The notes beneath the pieces were generated by a model, which saw only the letters and a list, made by a program, of their open reading frames with translations, had not been told where the DNA came from and ran no database searches. From Cellvibrio sp. (GTDB taxonomy: Bacteria; Pseudomonadota; Gammaproteobacteria; Pseudomonadales; Cellvibrionaceae): a stretch of 64,000 nt of DNA. The translations under genes were made by a program, and so were the position numbers. The stretch lies in the NCBI GenBank assembly GCA_016712405.1, contig JADJRD010000003.1:610501-674500 (forward strand). Direction: 5' to 3'. Positions 7,447 to 17,983 of this stretch are shown here, piece after piece; the first letter of the stretch is position 1, and each line of letters opens with the position of its first letter.

Positions 7447-10157
7447 TCGCGCAGAAAACCTTGGCAAAAAAAATCGGTTTAGTTGCGATGATTTTATCCG
7501 CGCTAGCGGTATTGGCTGTGTCCTTGCTCAGTGTGTGGCAACAATACTCTTCGGCGCAATTACAAGCAGAAAAGCAATTACGCACTCTGGCTGAGATGAC
7601 GGCTTTTAATGTGGCTGCATCGAGTATGTTTTTTGACAAAATTTCGGCGACTAAAGTGCTCAGCTCATTAGAAGTTGAACCCAATGTTGTTGCAGCACGA
7701 TTAATTCTTGAAGACAACCAAGTGCTAGCCAATTATGAGTCAGCTCACAAAAATCGTCATACTTTATTACGCCACATATCAACTTCTGTCAGCTGGCAAG
7801 AGGAAACACTCGGGCGATTGGAATTGGATTACAGCTTACACCAATTGAATTTACAAGTTCAGCAGCAAATTCGGTACAGTGTGGTTGCTGCGTTTATGGC
7901 GGTGGTGTTGGTTGGTATTTTTTCCAGAATATTAATTCCTCGATTGTTAAAGCCTTTGACTCAATTAAGTGAAGTCGCTGAAAAAATTGGTTATGAAGGG
8001 CGATATGATTTACGTGTTGAGCCTAGTAAGGCGCAAGATGAAGTCAGCCAATTAACACGGCGCTTCAATTCAATGTTGGATCGCATTCAACAGCAGGATC
8101 AATATTTGCGTGATCAACAAGAAGAACTTGAACGACGTGTAGAAGAGCGCACGGCACAGCTGCAGTCCACCATGGTTGATGCGCAAGCTGCGAATAAAGC
8201 CAAGAGTGAATTTTTGGCGGTGATGAGTCACGAAATTCGAACACCGCTCAATGGGATTTTAGGTATGACCGGTTTATTACTGGAAACGGATTTGGATGCG
8301 AAACAAAAACGTTTTGCTCGTATCGTGCGAAGTTCGGGCGACGATTTGTTAACCATCATCAACGACATTTTAGATTTTTCAAAAATCGAAGCGGGTCGTT
8401 TGGAGTTGGAGCCGCATCATTGCCAATTGAATATCGTCATCGAAGATTTAGTTGAGCGTTATGCTCCTATGGCGCAAACCAAAAAACTGGAACTTTTATG
8501 TAATACGCCTCTGCCACCCTTGTCTGTCTCGGTGGACTCAGTGCGTTTAATTCAAGTGCTCACAAATCTATTGGGTAATGCGATTAAATTTACCGAATAC
8601 GGTGAAGTATTATTGGAAGTGAAGGTGACCGAAATAAGTCATCAATCCGTTACGCTTTCTTTTTCGGTAAGTGATACTGGAATCGGAATTAGTGAAGAGC
8701 ATCATCAGCGTTTATTTCATGCTTTTTCACAAGCGGATTCTACTATGGGGCGTCGATTTGGCGGCACTGGCTTGGGCTTGGCAATTTCGCAACGCATTAT
8801 TCAGCTCATGAATAGTGAAATAAAATTAGCCTCAACACCAGGAAAGGGAAGTCGATTCTTTTTCGATTTAACACTGCCGCTGATAGAAGATGAACGCAAC
8901 ATTCAGTGGGTGGAGGGTTTTGAAAAATTACGCGTATTAGTGGTTGATGACAATCTCACCAATTTAGAAATATTAGGGCATTGGTTGCGTTCATGGCGCA
9001 TTGAGCCAGTATTGGTTAACTCGGCATCAAAAGCGTTAAGTGTGTTGCAAGATATTAGATCCACTAAAGAATCATTCGATATTTTACTGACTGATTGGAT
9101 GATGCCAGATATGGATGGAGGTCAGTTGATTGAATCAGTGCGCGATGAAAAATTAATTGATCCATGGAATATTATTATTCTCAGTAGTGCCGGAAAAGCG
9201 ATCGAGGAAAACTCGTACGGGGTTAAACGCTTGATCAAACCGATACGTCAATCGGAGTTGTATAACTTTTTAGCTGCAAAGGTAAAAAATCGCGAAGGCG
9301 ACATAAGAAATTTCAAAACACACTCAGCACAAGTTGTTCGCCATCAATTTCAAGCCAGGTTGTTATTGGTTGAAGATAATCCAGTCAATCAAGAAGTTGC
9401 ATTAGCCATGTTGCAAAACCTCGGGTTGCATCCGCACTTGGCAAAAAATGGTCAAGAAGCGTTGAATTGGTTGCATTCACATTCTGTCGATTTGGTGTTG
9501 ATGGATTGTCAAATGCCTATTATGGATGGATTTGAAGCAACAAGACTCTGGCGTCTTCATGAGCATGAAAAGTCATTAACGGCTTTGCCCATTATCGCCA
9601 TAACAGCAAACGCTGTTTTGGGTGATAGAGAAAAATGTTTGGACGCTGGCATGAGTGATTATTTAAGTAAACCCTTTAACCTTGATCAGCTTATGGAAGT
9701 GATGAGTCGGTGGATTCCTTGTAAGACTGAAATGAAGGAATTGTTTGATGCAAAATCAGTGTTTGACAGAACTGCTGATCAGAATTCGCCTTTATCCATA
9801 AAGCAAATACTGAATATGGATGAAGATTCGTTGATGCAACTAAAAGCCTTAAGGCCTGGATTGTTAGTTAGCGTGATTGATTTATATAAAACAACAGTGC
9901 CGGAATTTCTTGTCAATCTTGAGCAGGCTATATCGCATCAACTGGCCGATAACGTATTTAAAATTGCGCATACATTAAAAAATAGTTCAGCGCATTTAGG
10001 TATCAGAGTCTTGGCCGAAGAGTGCCGACAATTAGAGGTTTGCGCTCGACAGGATGATTTGACCAATGCATCTGCACATTTTCAAAAAATTAAAGAGCTT
10101 TTTGCATTGAGTTTGGTCTACTGGGATGAACTGAGAAAAGAGGGCAGGGATATATGA
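7443..10157 (+). CDS. Hybrid sensor histidine kinase (CHASE8-like/HAMP/HisKA/HATPase/REC/REC/HPt)
   Basis: Membrane sensor kinase of 904 aa in BarA-like architecture. Membrane segments lie at about 10-32 and 145-165 and enclose a short periplasmic domain. HAMP follows at about 165-215, then the phospho-acceptor 'FLAVMSHEIRTPLNG' with His263 and an ATPase domain with 'GRRFGGTGLGLAIS'. Two receiver domains follow, with Asp551 and Asp688 as phosphorylation sites, and a C-terminal HPt domain with His843 ('KIAHTLKNSSAHLG'). The first receiver is divergent in its last part, the second is canonical. Start and stop both overlap neighbours by ATGA, so the genes are translationally coupled. The likely phosphorelay target is the REC domain of the next protein. 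Confidence 0.93.
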   Translation: MIAQKTLAKKIGLVAMILSALAVLAVSLLSVWQQYSSAQLQAEKQLRTLAEMTAFNVAASSMFFDKISATKVLSSLEVEPNVVAARLILEDNQVLANYESAHKNRHTLLRHISTSVSWQEETLGRLELDYSLHQLNLQVQQQIRYSVVAAFMAVVLVGIFSRILIPRLLKPLTQLSEVAEKIGYEGRYDLRVEPSKAQDEVSQLTRRFNSMLDRIQQQDQYLRDQQEELERRVEERTAQLQSTMVDAQAANKAKSEFLAVMSHEIRTPLNGILGMTGLLLETDLDAKQKRFARIVRSSGDDLLTIINDILDFSKIEAGRLELEPHHCQLNIVIEDLVERYAPMAQTKKLELLCNTPLPPLSVSVDSVRLIQVLTNLLGNAIKFTEYGEVLLEVKVTEISHQSVTLSFSVSDTGIGISEEHHQRLFHAFSQADSTMGRRFGGTGLGLAISQRIIQLMNSEIKLASTPGKGSRFFFDLTLPLIEDERNIQWVEGFEKLRVLVVDDNLTNLEILGHWLRSWRIEPVLVNSASKALSVLQDIRSTKESFDILLTDWMMPDMDGGQLIESVRDEKLIDPWNIIILSSAGKAIEENSYGVKRLIKPIRQSELYNFLAAKVKNREGDIRNFKTHSAQVVRHQFQARLLLVEDNPVNQEVALAMLQNLGLHPHLAKNGQEALNWLHSHSVDLVLMDCQMPIMDGFEATRLWRLHEHEKSLTALPIIAITANAVLGDREKCLDAGMSDYLSKPFNLDQLMEVMSRWIPCKTEMKELFDAKSVFDRTADQNSPLSIKQILNMDEDSLMQLKALRPGLLVSVIDLYKTTVPEFLVNLEQAISHQLADNVFKIAHTLKNSSAHLGIRVLAEECRQLEVCARQDDLTNASAHFQKIKELFALSLVYWDELRKEGRDI

Positions 10158-12649
10158 ACTCATTGATTGCTGAAAAACAACATAAGCCTCAACATATTTT
10201 AGTTGTTGACGATGAGGCCGCTGTTTTGTTGATGATGCAGGCTACACTGGAGGGTGCCGGTTTTGTTGTGGAAACAGCATCAAGCTGCCAACAGGCTAGA
10301 GAATTATTTCAGAAAAAAATGTTTGATTTAATTTTGTTGGATGTATTACTGCCGGATGGTGATGGTTATCAGCTTTGTGCTGAAATTAGAAAATATAAAG
10401 CGAGTTCCAATGTGCCTGTTGCGATTGTCACCGGCTTGGATGATTTAAAGTCTATTCACCTTGCTTATGATTCTGGGGCAACCGATTTTATTACCAAGCC
10501 AGTTGCTTGGGGTACCTTGCCTTATCGAGTGAAATATTTATTGCGTTCCGCCCAGCTCATGTCTGATCTTGTATTAAGTGAAAGTAAAAATCGTGCATTG
10601 CTCACAAGTTTGCCGGATATTATTTTATCGGTAAATCAGTCTGGTTTTGTTAGCAATCTTCAGGCTGGTGCAAATGTTAAAGAAGTTAGTGGTTGGTATT
10701 ATCAAGATGAAATTCACGCAGCGCCTAAATTGCCCCCAGCAATCTTTAGGTTATTGGCGGGTAATATTACACAGGTTTTGACAGAAAAAATTATGTTACA
10801 AACCGAATTTCAATGGTCTCTTCAAGAGGGTGATGTTCGTTTTTGGGATGCGCGTTTAGTACCTCAGTCAGACGATGAAATTTTAATGGTTGTGCGTGAT
10901 ATTACCCAGCGCAAACAATTTGAATCTGAATTACGCCTTTGGGCAAAAGTATTTGAATCCAGCAATGAAGCGATTTTAATTACGGATTCAGTATTCCGGA
11001 TTGTCTCGGTTAACAAAGCGTTTGAAAAAATGACTGGCTTTGTTGCGAGTGAAGTCTTGGGTGTCGATGCGTTGGCAGTAGGGACTCATTTAGATGGACC
11101 ACTGCGGTACCGTGAAATTGTGAATGTGTTGCAACATGCGGGGCATTGGCAAGGCGAATTAATTAATCAACGCAAACAAGGTGAGGTTTTCCCCTGTTGG
11201 TTTTCGATCAGCCATGTGATGGACATAGAAGGCAATACCGAAAATTTTGTGGCCATTTTTAATGATATTACAGAATACAAAAATACTCGTGAACGCATAG
11301 AATTTTTAGCGCATCACGATATTTTGACGAAATTGCCCAACAGAATGTTATTGCATGATCGTTTGGAATTATCTTTAGTGCAAGCTCTTCGACATCATGA
11401 AAAAGTGGGCGTGTTGTTTATAGATTTGGATAGATTTAAAAATATCAATGATTCATTGGGGCATGCCATAGGTGATCAGGTATTAATCGAAACCGCAAAT
11501 CGGTTAACCAGTGCGTTACGTGCGGGCGACACTGTGGCGCGTTTAGGCGGCGATGAATTTGTGGTGATGTTTCCGTGTGTGCGTGATGAAAGTAATGTGG
11601 CTGATCTCACCATTATGTTGAGAGCTTTGTTGCAAGCCCCTTATATGATTAATGGAATGAGTTTGCGTATCACGCCGAGTATTGGCATCGCTATTTATCC
11701 TGAAGATGGGGAAACCGGTGAAGAATTAATTAAAAATGCTGATGCGGCTATGTACCTCGCAAAAGAAAAGGGTCGCAATAATTATCAGTTCTATATGCCC
11801 TTCCTGAATGAAAAAACTCTTGACCGATTAACCTTGGAAAATGATTTGCGTTTGGCAATAGAGGCGGGCGAATTTGAATTGTATTACCAGCCTCAGATTA
11901 AAGCCGATACCGGTGAATTGTGGGGTGTGGAAGCGCTTGTTCGTTGGCGTCATTCTGTGCGTGGATTGATATCGCCTGCTGAATTTATTCCTTTGGCAGA
12001 AGAAACCGGTTTGATTATTCCTCTGGGCGATTGGATTTTGGCAGAGGCGGTGGCTCAAATTACGCGATGGCAGGCGAAAGGATTTGCTCCATTCATGGTC
12101 AGTGTGAATATTTCAGCTTTGCAATTTCGCCAGACAGATTTTCTGTGGAAATTAAATAGTTTATTAGAGCGTGCCAAACTGAATTCTTCTGCACTGGAGT
12201 TGGAGCTGACGGAAACCATATTAATGGCGGACACCAAAAACAGTATTGCCATGTTGGAGAAATTACGTGAACAAGGTTATCGAATTGCGATTGATGATTT
12301 TGGAACAGGCTTTTCAAGCCTGAATTATTTACGGCACTTTCCCATCAATTTATTAAAAATTGATCAAAGTTTTGTGCGTGATTTAATGGTAGAAAAAGAG
12401 TCCACCGCGATAGTAGAGTCGATCATTACCCTTGCACATGCGCTGGGTAAAGAAACCATTGCTGAAGGTGTAGAAACAGAAGGCCAGTGTGAGTGGTTGC
12501 AAGGGCGAGGTTGTCAGTTATTGCAGGGTTATTTTATTGCTAGGCCAATGCCAGTAGAGCAATTGGAAAATTGGGTGCAAACCTGGGATGTTCGAAAGTT
12601 GGAAATTCTTCAGCCTGAGCCCAATTTGACTTACAAAGGAATTAACTGA
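10154..12649 (+). CDS. REC-PAS-PAS-GGDEF-EAL cyclic-di-GMP enzyme
   Basis: An 831-aa cytoplasmic protein. The receiver domain has phosphorylatable Asp63 in 'LILLDVLLPDGDG'. Two PAS-like domains follow (about 150-250 and 265-390). The diguanylate cyclase domain has an intact GGDEF at 465-469, and the phosphodiesterase domain has EAL at 593-595 plus 'DDFGTGFSSLNYLRH'. Both catalytic signatures look intact, so synthesis and breakdown of c-di-GMP are both possible. Four-base overlap with the kinase gene and a TGATG junction with the TonB receptor mark it as the output module of this operon. Confidence 0.93.
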   Translation: MNSLIAEKQHKPQHILVVDDEAAVLLMMQATLEGAGFVVETASSCQQARELFQKKMFDLILLDVLLPDGDGYQLCAEIRKYKASSNVPVAIVTGLDDLKSIHLAYDSGATDFITKPVAWGTLPYRVKYLLRSAQLMSDLVLSESKNRALLTSLPDIILSVNQSGFVSNLQAGANVKEVSGWYYQDEIHAAPKLPPAIFRLLAGNITQVLTEKIMLQTEFQWSLQEGDVRFWDARLVPQSDDEILMVVRDITQRKQFESELRLWAKVFESSNEAILITDSVFRIVSVNKAFEKMTGFVASEVLGVDALAVGTHLDGPLRYREIVNVLQHAGHWQGELINQRKQGEVFPCWFSISHVMDIEGNTENFVAIFNDITEYKNTRERIEFLAHHDILTKLPNRMLLHDRLELSLVQALRHHEKVGVLFIDLDRFKNINDSLGHAIGDQVLIETANRLTSALRAGDTVARLGGDEFVVMFPCVRDESNVADLTIMLRALLQAPYMINGMSLRITPSIGIAIYPEDGETGEELIKNADAAMYLAKEKGRNNYQFYMPFLNEKTLDRLTLENDLRLAIEAGEFELYYQPQIKADTGELWGVEALVRWRHSVRGLISPAEFIPLAEETGLIIPLGDWILAEAVAQITRWQAKGFAPFMVSVNISALQFRQTDFLWKLNSLLERAKLNSSALELELTETILMADTKNSIAMLEKLREQGYRIAIDDFGTGFSSLNYLRHFPINLLKIDQSFVRDLMVEKESTAIVESIITLAHALGKETIAEGVETEGQCEWLQGRGCQLLQGYFIARPMPVEQLENWVQTWDVRKLEILQPEPNLTYKGIN

Positions 12650-14639
12650 TGAGAGTGATTAGTCTATTCATAGTCTTTGTCTTAAGCAGCGTTGCTGTTC
12701 AAGCAGAAGATTATCTCGACATGGATCTCGAAAGCTTGATGAAGGTAAAGATTACCGGATCAACCTTGCGTGAAGAATCGGTTGAAACTGTTCCATCATC
12801 TGTGACTGTTTTTACTCGTCAACAAATCCATCGGTTGGGCGTGGATTATCTGCATGAACTGGTCAGTTTGGTGCCGGGTTTTCAAACGCATCGCTCGACC
12901 GATAACGGTTTTAATTATTCGTTGAGTGCGCGTGGCCGTCGACAAACAACGGAGTCGCGCGAGTTAATGTTGATTGTCGATGGTCGTGTGTTAGCAAGTC
13001 CTATTAGTGGTGGTGCAGATACTGCAGTTGTTTTGTATTCGTTGGCAAATGTTGAGCGCGTAGAAGTGATTCGCATTCGGGTTCTTCTATTTATGGATCA
13101 GGTGCCATGATGGGCGTCATCAATATAGTGACTCGCTCTCAGGTTAACCAAATTCGAGTCACTGCCGGAAGCGATTCCCGAGAACAAATTGACCTGCAAT
13201 GGGGTGGATCCCAACAGGAATGGAAGTGGGATTTAGCTGTGCATGGGCTTAAGGATCAGGGAGATGAATATTCCATTAGGGATTTGCGTATTCAGGATCC
13301 CCGACGCGAATTATTGGCTGATCTTAAACTGGGCTATCAAGACACTCAGGTTTCAATACTGCATTCTTCGGATAAATCGGAAGGTTTTTATACCAGTGCT
13401 AACCTCGCAGAAGACTACAACGATTATCAAAAGGAGTTCGATCATATTTGGGTGCAGCAAGCTTATGCGGTTACTGAAGACTGGCAGATGGATCTGGCTT
13501 TCGGGTATCAAGCAATAGGTCAAGACATTCATGTGCAGTCCTTAGCTCCCGGAGCATTGGCTGCGGTGAGCAGTCCATCCAGCAATGCCCCATTATTGGT
13601 TCGCGCCTTAGCGGAAAGTCGCCAGTCTTCATTCAAATGGGCTAACGACATGAGCCTATCTTCCCGCCAGAGTATTCAATGGGGGATGGAGTGGTCGAAT
13701 GCCACTGTTGAACGAGCAAAAACCTTGTCAAATTTTGATACTCTTGCGTTGTTACAGAGGAGGTTTCCTGTTGGATTTTCTTCGGATTTGTCATTTGTTA
13801 CTACCATCATGGGCAATGAGAGCAAAACGCTAAATGCTATTTATGGGCAATATTTGCTGGATTTGAGTGAAAAGACTCGCCTGACCTTGGGTTTGCGTCA
13901 TGATGATTATCGCGATGTGGATTCCCGAACCAGCCCACGCTTGGGTTTAGTCTATATGGCCAACGAGACCCATACATTTAAGTTACTTTACGGTGAGGCT
14001 TTTAGAGCGCCCAGTCTGGTTGAGCTATACACCATGAATAACAGCGGGTTGTTGGGTAATCCGGATTTGGTGAGTGAACGAGTCAATACTTGTGAGTTTA
14101 TCTGGCAAGCGAAAGTGTCTGATTTATCTTCTAGCATTAATCTTTTTTCCAATAAATTGGTAAATCCCATTATCAATGACTTTCAGCCAGGCAGTGGCAT
14201 TCGAACCTACGCCAGTGGACCAGATGCAGATTACCAAGGTGGCGAATTCAATCTGGATTGGCAGCCGTCGCAAGGCTGGTTGTTGTCTTATAGTTTCAGT
14301 TGGATAAACAATCTTCCAGATGATGCCTTCAGGGAGGCCGATCGAATTCAGCAAGTTCGTTTGCAGTATGAAGCAGAGCGTTGGAGTTGGAATCTGTCGC
14401 TGGTGGAACAAGGTGATCGTGAATATTTGCTGAGTACCACACAGCGCGCAAGGTTGGACTCGGATCAGTTGTTATATTCACGCATTCATTATCAGTTGAC
14501 TCAGGATATTGATCTCGATTTCACCGTGAAAAATCTGGGTGATAGTGATGTTCGTTCATCTGCACATGGCGTTGTTGCCTTGGGTGGTGTTCCCCATCGT
14601 GGACGAGAGTGGGCTTTGGGCCTTACTTGGGGTTGGTAA
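12649..14639 (+). CDS. TonB-dependent outer-membrane receptor, frame-broken once
   Basis: An outer-membrane receptor of about 663 aa when the two frames are joined. The signal peptide ends at 'VQAED'. The plug domain has 'VPSSVTVFTRQQIHRLG' and 'VDGRVLASP', followed by a beta-barrel with 'RLGLVYMANETHTFKLLYGEAFRAPS', here shortened to its GEAFRAPS hallmark. The frame from 12649 ends at 13110; the barrel continues from the other frame at about 13085 ('MMGVINIVTR'). The expected 'IRGPGSSIYGSGAMMG' region has five bases where six are needed, pointing to a one-base deletion near 13075-13085. It is the fourth gene of the YfiR-kinase-GGDEF/EAL operon, so ligand uptake and signalling may be linked. 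The ligand is unknown. Confidence 0.87.
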
Positions 14640-14692
14640 AAAATTTTTATTGTCGCGAATCCTTTTGCGGGTTTGGCGACACCTATTCTTGA

Positions 14693-14863
14693 AGCATTGC
14701 TTTGGAATCTTTACCTGAACATTATTTACCGGTAATTTTATTGCGCGATTTTGAAGAGTTAACGATTGTCGAAATCGCTGAACGCCTGGATGAAAATATT
14801 CCCAGCGTCAAAAGCCGATTGCACAGAGCCAGAACTTTAGTGCGGGAATATTTGATTGAGTGA
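14693..14863 (+). pseudogene. Relic of an ECF sigma factor (region 4 only)
   Basis: Frame from 14693 to TGA 14861-14863 encodes 'LPEHYLPVILLRDFEELTI' followed by 'VEIAERLDENIPSVKSRLHR'. This is sigma-70 region 4, including the helix-turn-helix, and the usual RxxL/VRxYL end. There is no start codon or region 2, and the frame is closed by a TGA at 14690-14692. It is a 3' remnant of a larger gene. Confidence 0.75.
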
Positions 14864-14884
14864 CGGCTATAAAAATTCCATGTG

Positions 14885-15361
14885 TTAGACAATTAAATGG
14901 TGCTCATCATCAAATACCCAAGCATCTTCATAATCCACTTCAAATAAATAACCATCGGGATCACGAAAATAACCCGCAACACCCCAATGGGTTTTAGTTG
15001 CGGGTTTGACCAAGGTTCCGCCGGCTTCAACGGCTTTGGTCAAAATTTGCGGAACTTCTTCAACTTTTTTTGCGAGATACACTAACGCAGTACCGGAAAA
15101 GCCTGAGCTTTTATCGGTATTTGAAAGTGCATCAGCCGCTAGATCTTTTTTGGATATCAGACATAACGCCAGTCCGCCTAAATCATATTTCACAAATCCG
15201 GAATGGCTTGAAGGCGCGCGTTGCCAACCCAATGCATCGTAAAAATCCGCAGAGCGAGAGACATCCTGCACACCCAATAAAATTAAATGCAATCGTTGAG
15301 ATGGTGGGAGTGATGACAAACCATTTCGGTATTCATCGCCTACAGCTAGATGGTCGAGCAT
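14885..15361 (-). CDS. VOC-family (glyoxalase/bleomycin-resistance-like) protein
   Basis: A 158-aa cytoplasmic protein of the vicinal-oxygen-chelate fold: first strand 'LHLILLGVQDVSRSADFYD', typical 'GLALCLISK' strand, and the closing 'GYFRDPDGYLFEVDYE' motif with a metal-binding Glu. These proteins bind a divalent metal and act as isomerases, dioxygenases or resistance proteins. The substrate cannot be inferred. It is convergent with the sigma relic and followed upstream by a repeat element. Confidence 0.85.
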   Translation of the reverse strand: MLDHLAVGDEYRNGLSSLPPSQRLHLILLGVQDVSRSADFYDALGWQRAPSSHSGFVKYDLGGLALCLISKKDLAADALSNTDKSSGFSGTALVYLAKKVEEVPQILTKAVEAGGTLVKPATKTHWGVAGYFRDPDGYLFEVDYEDAWVFDDEHHLIV

Positions 15362-15388
15362 AAAAAATTTCCTGAATAAAGTGAGAGC

Positions 15389-15547
15389 TTTGCACGAATC
15401 AAACTTTCTTTACTTGCACTTCGTCATCCCTGCGAAAGCAGGGATCTAGCCTTTGATTTTATTGATGCTTTTAACTGCTAGATGAGCTTCGCTGGTCTGA
15501 CGGCTCCTGCCTTCGCAGGAATGACGGTAAATTTTCATTCGTGCAAA
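15389..15547. repeat. MITE-like intergenic repeat, family B copy 1
   Basis: The element is bounded by TTTGCACGAAT (15389-15399) and its exact inverse ATTCGTGCAAA (15537-15547). Inside, CGTCAT at 15422 and ATGACG at 15521 flank two pairs of CCTGC/GCAGG palindromes. A related copy lies at 22545-22740 with the same right end, and a partial relative at 44396-44461. It has no coding capacity, consistent with a non-autonomous element. Confidence 0.7.
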
Positions 15548-15564
15548 ATACTCAAAGTAGATAT

Positions 15565-15864
15565 TTACTTTCCACCTAAATAGGCGGTGGGAGTTGCATT
15601 CATCGATACAATTAAAGGCATTGCTTTCGTAATGACTTCTCGCACAGCAGGATTAGTTAATGACGCTTTATGGGCTTCTTCGCTTTTCCATACTTCACTG
15701 ATATAAATTTTTTCAGGATCAGTTACAGATTGTTGTACGGAATACATTTCACAATGGTCATTCGTTGATAATATTCTAGAGGCTTTGAGTAAAAGTTCTG
15801 CTAAGTCAGTGCCTTTATCTTTTTGTGCGGTAATCACCGCTTGCATTCCAAATTTTGTTGACAC
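15565..15864 (-). CDS. Antibiotic-biosynthesis-monooxygenase (ABM) domain protein
   Basis: A 99-aa protein with the ABM ferredoxin-like fold pattern: 'FGMQAVITAQKDKGTDL' at the start, then 'CEMYSVQQSVTDPEKIYISE' and a 'VWKSEEAHKASL' helix. Small ABM proteins act as dimeric monooxygenases or quinone/heme-handling proteins. I place the start at the GTG at 15864 because TTGAGGAT stands about eight bases upstream and family members begin here. A longer in-frame start at 15960 would add an N-terminal extension with no family match. Confidence 0.75.
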   Translation of the reverse strand: MSTKFGMQAVITAQKDKGTDLAELLLKASRILSTNDHCEMYSVQQSVTDPEKIYISEVWKSEEAHKASLTNPAVREVITKAMPLIVSMNATPTAYLGGK

Positions 15865-16123
15865 GTTTTTATCCTCAAGTGGTTGGCAGTAGTAATGCAT
15901 TGGTATTGTCTGTTGATCAATCAAGGCGAAAAATTCACCGGCGATTGGGTTCTGCATCATATCACTGGCGGCTTTTTGTGATGCAGGTTTCAGACTACTC
16001 AGTTTGACTGTCAGAAGTTGTCAGTATTGGCGGACACTGTTGTATAGGAGTAGAAGATTCACATCAATGTAGCTCTGCACAGGGAAGTGATATTAAACTC
16101 CCATCTCACTTTATATAAATCGG

Positions 16124-16168
16124 GTTGTCGTTATGAAGGTTGTCGTTATGAAGGTTGCGGTTATGAAA
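16124..16168 (+). repeat. Three 15-bp tandem repeats over the start of the gamma-glutamyltranspeptidase gene
   Basis: GTTGTCGTTATGAAG occurs at 16124-16138 and 16139-16153, and a two-to-three-mismatch copy at 16154-16168. Each unit contains an ATG in the same frame and a GAAGG that could serve as ribosome-binding site for the next unit's ATG. Confidence 0.85.
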
Positions 16169-17865
16169 AAATTATTTCTTTCTTATGTCGCTGTTCTTAC
16201 CGCTTTTTCAATGTTATCTGCGCTGGCAGATAATCAACCCAATCAATATGCGCAAGTCAGTGCCGATGAGCGAGCAGCCGTCGCCACGGTGAATCCTTAT
16301 GCTACACAAATTGCAATGCAAACCATTGCGCGTGGTGGTAATGCTATTGACGCGGCAATCGCCGCTGCCTTTGCACTTGGTGTAGTGGATGGACACAATT
16401 CCGGTATTGGCGGTGGTTGTTTTATTTTGGTGCGCATGGCCGATGGGCGAATTCTCGCTATTGATGGTCGTGAAATGGCTCCGGCGGCGGCAACGCGCGA
16501 TATGTTTATTCGTGATGGTAAAGCTAATCCCGAATTGAGCCGCACCGGTGCGCTGGCTGTGGGTATTCCTGGATCTGTTGCGGCGTTTGAACAATTGCAA
16601 AAATTGGGCGGCAAATTAACATTTCGCGATGTGATTTTGCCTGCTGCCGATTTAGCGGAAAAAGGCTTTGTTATTTCGCCTGCACTGGCTGAGCGCATAA
16701 CGGCGACGGCGAATAATTTAGCGAAATTTCCTGCGGCTGCGGCGATTTATTTGGATAAACATAATCAACCACTTCCTGCTTTTTCAGTGCTAAAACAAAA
16801 AGATTTAGCGAATACCTATCGTGCGATTGCCAAGCAAGGTTCAAAATATTTTTACACTGGCGATTTTGCTAAAAAAACTGAACGTTGGATGGCAGCCAAT
16901 GGTGGCATGATTACGAAAAAAGATTTTGCAAATTACCAAGTGAAAATGCGCAAGCCGATTGAGTCGACATTTGCTGGTTATACACTCTATGGTTTTCCAC
17001 CGCCGAGTTCGGGTGGTGTGCACGTGGCGCAAATTTTAAATATCCTCGAGCAATTTGATTTGAATAAATTGGCGCCCGCCGAGCGATATCATTTAATTGC
17101 CGAGGCAATGAAGTTTGCCTTTGCTGATCGCGCTCATTGGTTGGGCGATGGCGATTTCACTCAAGTACCACTGGGTATTACTGATAAAAGTTACGCAAAA
17201 ACCATCGCACAAAAAATCAGTTTGGAAAAAATCACACCGGATATCACGCACGGCGATCCCGATCTTGATATCCAGCATTTAATGAATAAACACACGACTC
17301 ATATTGCAGCAGCCGATCTTGATGGCAATTGGGTCGCGATTACTTCAACAGTCAATACCAGCTTTGGTAGCAAGGTGGTTATTCCAAGCACAGGCGTAGT
17401 CTTGAATAACCAGATGGATGATTTTTCTGCACAGGTGGGTGCTGCAAATGCGTTTGGTTTGGTTGGGTCTGATGCGAACGCCGTTGCTGCGCGCAAACGG
17501 CCGTTGTCCAGCATGAGCCCGACACTGGTATTTAAAAATGGCGAGCCGGTAATGGCGCTGGGTGCAGCGGGTGGCACACCATTATTTCGCAAGTGGTACA
17601 AACTTTGTTATACACACTCAATGATTCCGTGCCAGTGGAAAAATCCATGTTGCAAGCGCGTATTCATCAGCAGTGGAATCCGAATCTATTATTTGTCGAA
17701 GCCGCGATGCCTGTTGAGATTCAACAATCCTTACAGAAAAAAGGTCACGAATTAAAAATTTGGCCCAGCATGGGCGCATCGCAAGCAATTCAATTACGCA
17801 ATGGAAAATTAGTCCCCGTTGCCGAACCGCGAGTGATTTTACAAAACCAGCAGAAAGCAGAATAA
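16163..17865 (+). CDS. ggt: Gamma-glutamyltranspeptidase, frame-broken near the C-terminus
   Basis: Exported N-terminal-nucleophile hydrolase that transfers or hydrolyses gamma-glutamyl groups, for example in periplasmic glutathione breakdown. Signal peptide 'MKKLFLSYVAVLTAFSM...ALAD'; the large subunit has 'GGNAIDAAIAAAFALGV' and 'NSGIGGGCFILV'. The autoprocessing Thr is in 'NKHTTHIAA' (codon at 17294), and the oxyanion region 'NNQMDDFS' follows. The first frame leaves the family sequence at 'GAAGG' near 17577 and stops at 17755. The proper ending resumes in another frame ('VVQTLLYTLNDS' on to 17865), one base being missing around 17575-17580. ATGs at 16133 and 16148 lie in frame in a 15-bp repeat. 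I prefer 16163 because it begins the signal peptide. Confidence 0.9.
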
Positions 17866-17983
17866 GGCTTATTAATTTTCTGCCGTCCATCACGCCTGGA
17901 AACCTTTCGGCACCGATTACACTCAAGATTCAAACCTATTGTCAGAATAAAAAATATATTAAATGGTAAGAGGACATCAATAA

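Noticed and set aside
15006..15363. Plus-strand frames opposite the VOC gene
   Set aside because: They are antisense shadows of a gene with clear family motifs.
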